64,000 nt of DNA from an uncultured Butyrivibrio sp. (GTDB lineage: Bacteria; Bacillota; Clostridia; Lachnospirales; Lachnospiraceae). Both the position numbers and the translations under genes were made by a program. Where the stretch lies: NCBI RefSeq assembly GCF_947169445.1, contig NZ_CAMVPU010000010.1, positions 39,572-103,571 on the forward strand, written 5' to 3'. Positions 63,126-64,000 of the stretch are shown in pieces. The notes below the pieces were generated by a model. The model made no database searches. It worked only from the letters and a program-made list of their open reading frames with translations, and was not told the DNA's origin. The stretch's first letter is position 1, and the number at the start of each line of letters is the position of its first letter.

Positions 63126-64000
63126 TCAAAGCTTAGGACCTGCAGCAACAAGTGCCTTACCAGCATCGTTACCCTCATACTTCTTGAAGTTCTTTGTGAA
63201 TCTCTCTGCAAGATCCTTAGCCTTAGCTTCCCACTCAGAAGCATCAGCATATGTATCTCTAGGATCAAGAATTGCAGGATCTACTCCAGGAAGTGATGTA
63301 GGAACTTCGAAATCGAAGATCGGGATCTTCTTTGTCTCAGCCTTGTTTACATCGCCATTAAGGATTGCATCAATGATTCCACGTGTATCCTTAATAGAAA
63401 TTCTCTTACCTGTTCCATTCCATCCTGTGTTAACAAGGTAAGCCTTTGCTCCAGACTTCTGCATCTTCTTAACAAGCTCTTCACCGTACTTTGTAGGATG
63501 AAGCTCAAGGAATGCCTGACCGAAGCAAGCTGAGAATGTAGGTGTAGGCTCTGTGATACCTCTCTCTGTTCCAGCAAGCTTAGCTGTGAAGCCTGAAAGG
63601 AAGTAGTACTGTGTCTGCTCAGGTGTAAGAATTGATACTGGAGGAAGTACTCCGAACGCATCAGCTGAAAGGAAGATAACGTTCTTAGCATCTGGGCCAG
63701 CAGAAATCTTGTTAACCTTCTGAACAATGTTCTCGATATGCTGAATTGGATAAGATACACGAGTATTCTCTGTTACGCTCTTATCATCAAAGTCGATCTT
63801 TCCGTTTGCATCAACAGTAACGTTCTCAAGAAGAGCATCTCTCTTGATAGCACCATAGATATCAGGCTCAGCTTCCTTATCAAGACCGATAACCTTAGCA
63901 TAGCAGCCGCCTTCGAAGTTGAATACGCCGTTGTCGTCCCAACCATGCTCGTCATCACCGATAAGAAGTCTCTTAGGATCTGTTGAAAGAGTTGTCTTAC
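63126..64000 (-). CDS. pckA: Phosphoenolpyruvate carboxykinase (ATP), partial at the window edge
   Basis: The stop is at 63126 and the frame runs off the end of the window, giving 290 codons of a family normally about 520-540 residues long; the 5' end is outside. Reads from KTTLSTDPKRLLIGDDEHGW (the end of the kinase P-loop GxGKTTLS and the Mg2+ DDEHGW motif), through GVFNFEGGCYAK, LTPEQTQYYFLSGFTAKLAG, GTERGITEPTPTFSACFGQAF and NTGWNGTGKRISIKDTR. It interconverts oxaloacetate and PEP; in anaerobes it often fixes CO2 towards oxaloacetate. Confidence 0.95.
   Translation of the reverse strand, partial: KTTLSTDPKRLLIGDDEHGWDDNGVFNFEGGCYAKVIGLDKEAEPDIYGAIKRDALLENVTVDANGKIDFDDKSVTENTRVSYPIQHIENIVQKVNKISAGPDAKNVIFLSADAFGVLPPVSILTPEQTQYYFLSGFTAKLAGTERGITEPTPTFSACFGQAFLELHPTKYGEELVKKMQKSGAKAYLVNTGWNGTGKRISIKDTRGIIDAILNGDVNKAETKKIPIFDFEVPTSLPGVDPAILDPRDTYADASEWEAKAKDLAERFTKNFKKYEGNDAGKALVAAGPKL

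Noticed and set aside
63126..63464. Independent 112-residue gene
   Set aside because: It is the C-terminal portion of pckA: the same frame continues without a stop to the window edge with PEP carboxykinase motifs.
1..64000. tRNA, rRNA, RNase P, tmRNA and SRP RNA genes
   Set aside because: Looked for in every intergenic stretch; no cloverleaf or conserved core was recognised.

Overview
The window looks like chromosome of a fibrolytic, anaerobic Lachnospiraceae bacterium, most likely Butyrivibrio, Pseudobutyrivibrio or a close relative. This is inferred from gene content; there is no rRNA in the window. The evidence is a circularly permuted GH3 beta-glucosidase, a GH120 beta-xylosidase, a type III glutamine synthetase (GlnN), an AmtB-PII fusion, a pyruvate formate-lyase pair, and the hprK/murB/rapZ/whiA/HPr-like block, all with Gram-positive ribosome binding sites. 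Only mgtE, the GH120 gene, pyrG and one gene remnant lie on the plus strand. All other genes are on the minus strand. I found no tRNA, rRNA, CRISPR array, prophage or intact insertion sequence.

Layout. 0-13 kb: GH3 beta-glucosidase; mgtE with a possible structured leader or upstream ORF; a DUF3298-type lipoprotein; a GH13 alpha-glucosidase; a GT4 glycosyltransferase with an amphipathic tail; a second-type RsmH; a glycerate kinase gene destroyed by an internal deletion; a SpoU-type RNA methyltransferase; and a PHP-domain protein. 12.8-15.3 kb: a decayed PD-(D/E)XK nuclease/transposase remnant, a hairpin-rich intergenic region with a palindrome of about 117 bp, and an orphan membrane protein. 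15.3-18 kb: a Tp47-like lipoprotein with a flavin-binding, ferric-reductase-like membrane protein. 18-30 kb: a nitrogen-assimilation operon transcribed amtB-PII, asnB, glnN, gltB, gltD, preceded by an attenuator-like leader. It covers ammonium uptake and sensing, then its fixation into glutamine, asparagine and glutamate.

30-34 kb: a LacI-type regulator divergent from the GH120 beta-xylosidase, with three copies of a shared operator-like word between them. 34-37 kb: the CotH / DUF4956 / VTC-domain cluster. 37-41 kb: pflB, pflA and a Crp/Fnr-type regulator with an N-terminal CxxCxxxC. Upstream of pflB is a perfect FNR-type palindrome (TTGATTATAATCAA). 41-46 kb: Nudix hydrolase, serine beta-lactamase-like hydrolase, Na/phosphate cotransporter with PhoU domain, and a GNAT acetyltransferase. 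46-51 kb: a 1466-residue repeat-rich surface protein preceded by a 79-residue protein whose paralogue lies at 62.7 kb. 51-61 kb: ftsH, uvrC, hprK, a ROK glucokinase, murB, rapZ, whiA and a Crh-like HPr (Glu15, Ser46). 61-64 kb: pyrG, the second small protein, and a 5'-truncated (window edge) ATP-dependent pckA.

The most promising observations are the FNR box with its candidate regulator, the nitrogen operon with its leader, the Tp47/flavoprotein pair, the small-protein family, the hairpin-rich region at 13.2-13.6 kb and the mgtE leader. All functional calls come from reading motifs and remembered family sequences; no database search was run.
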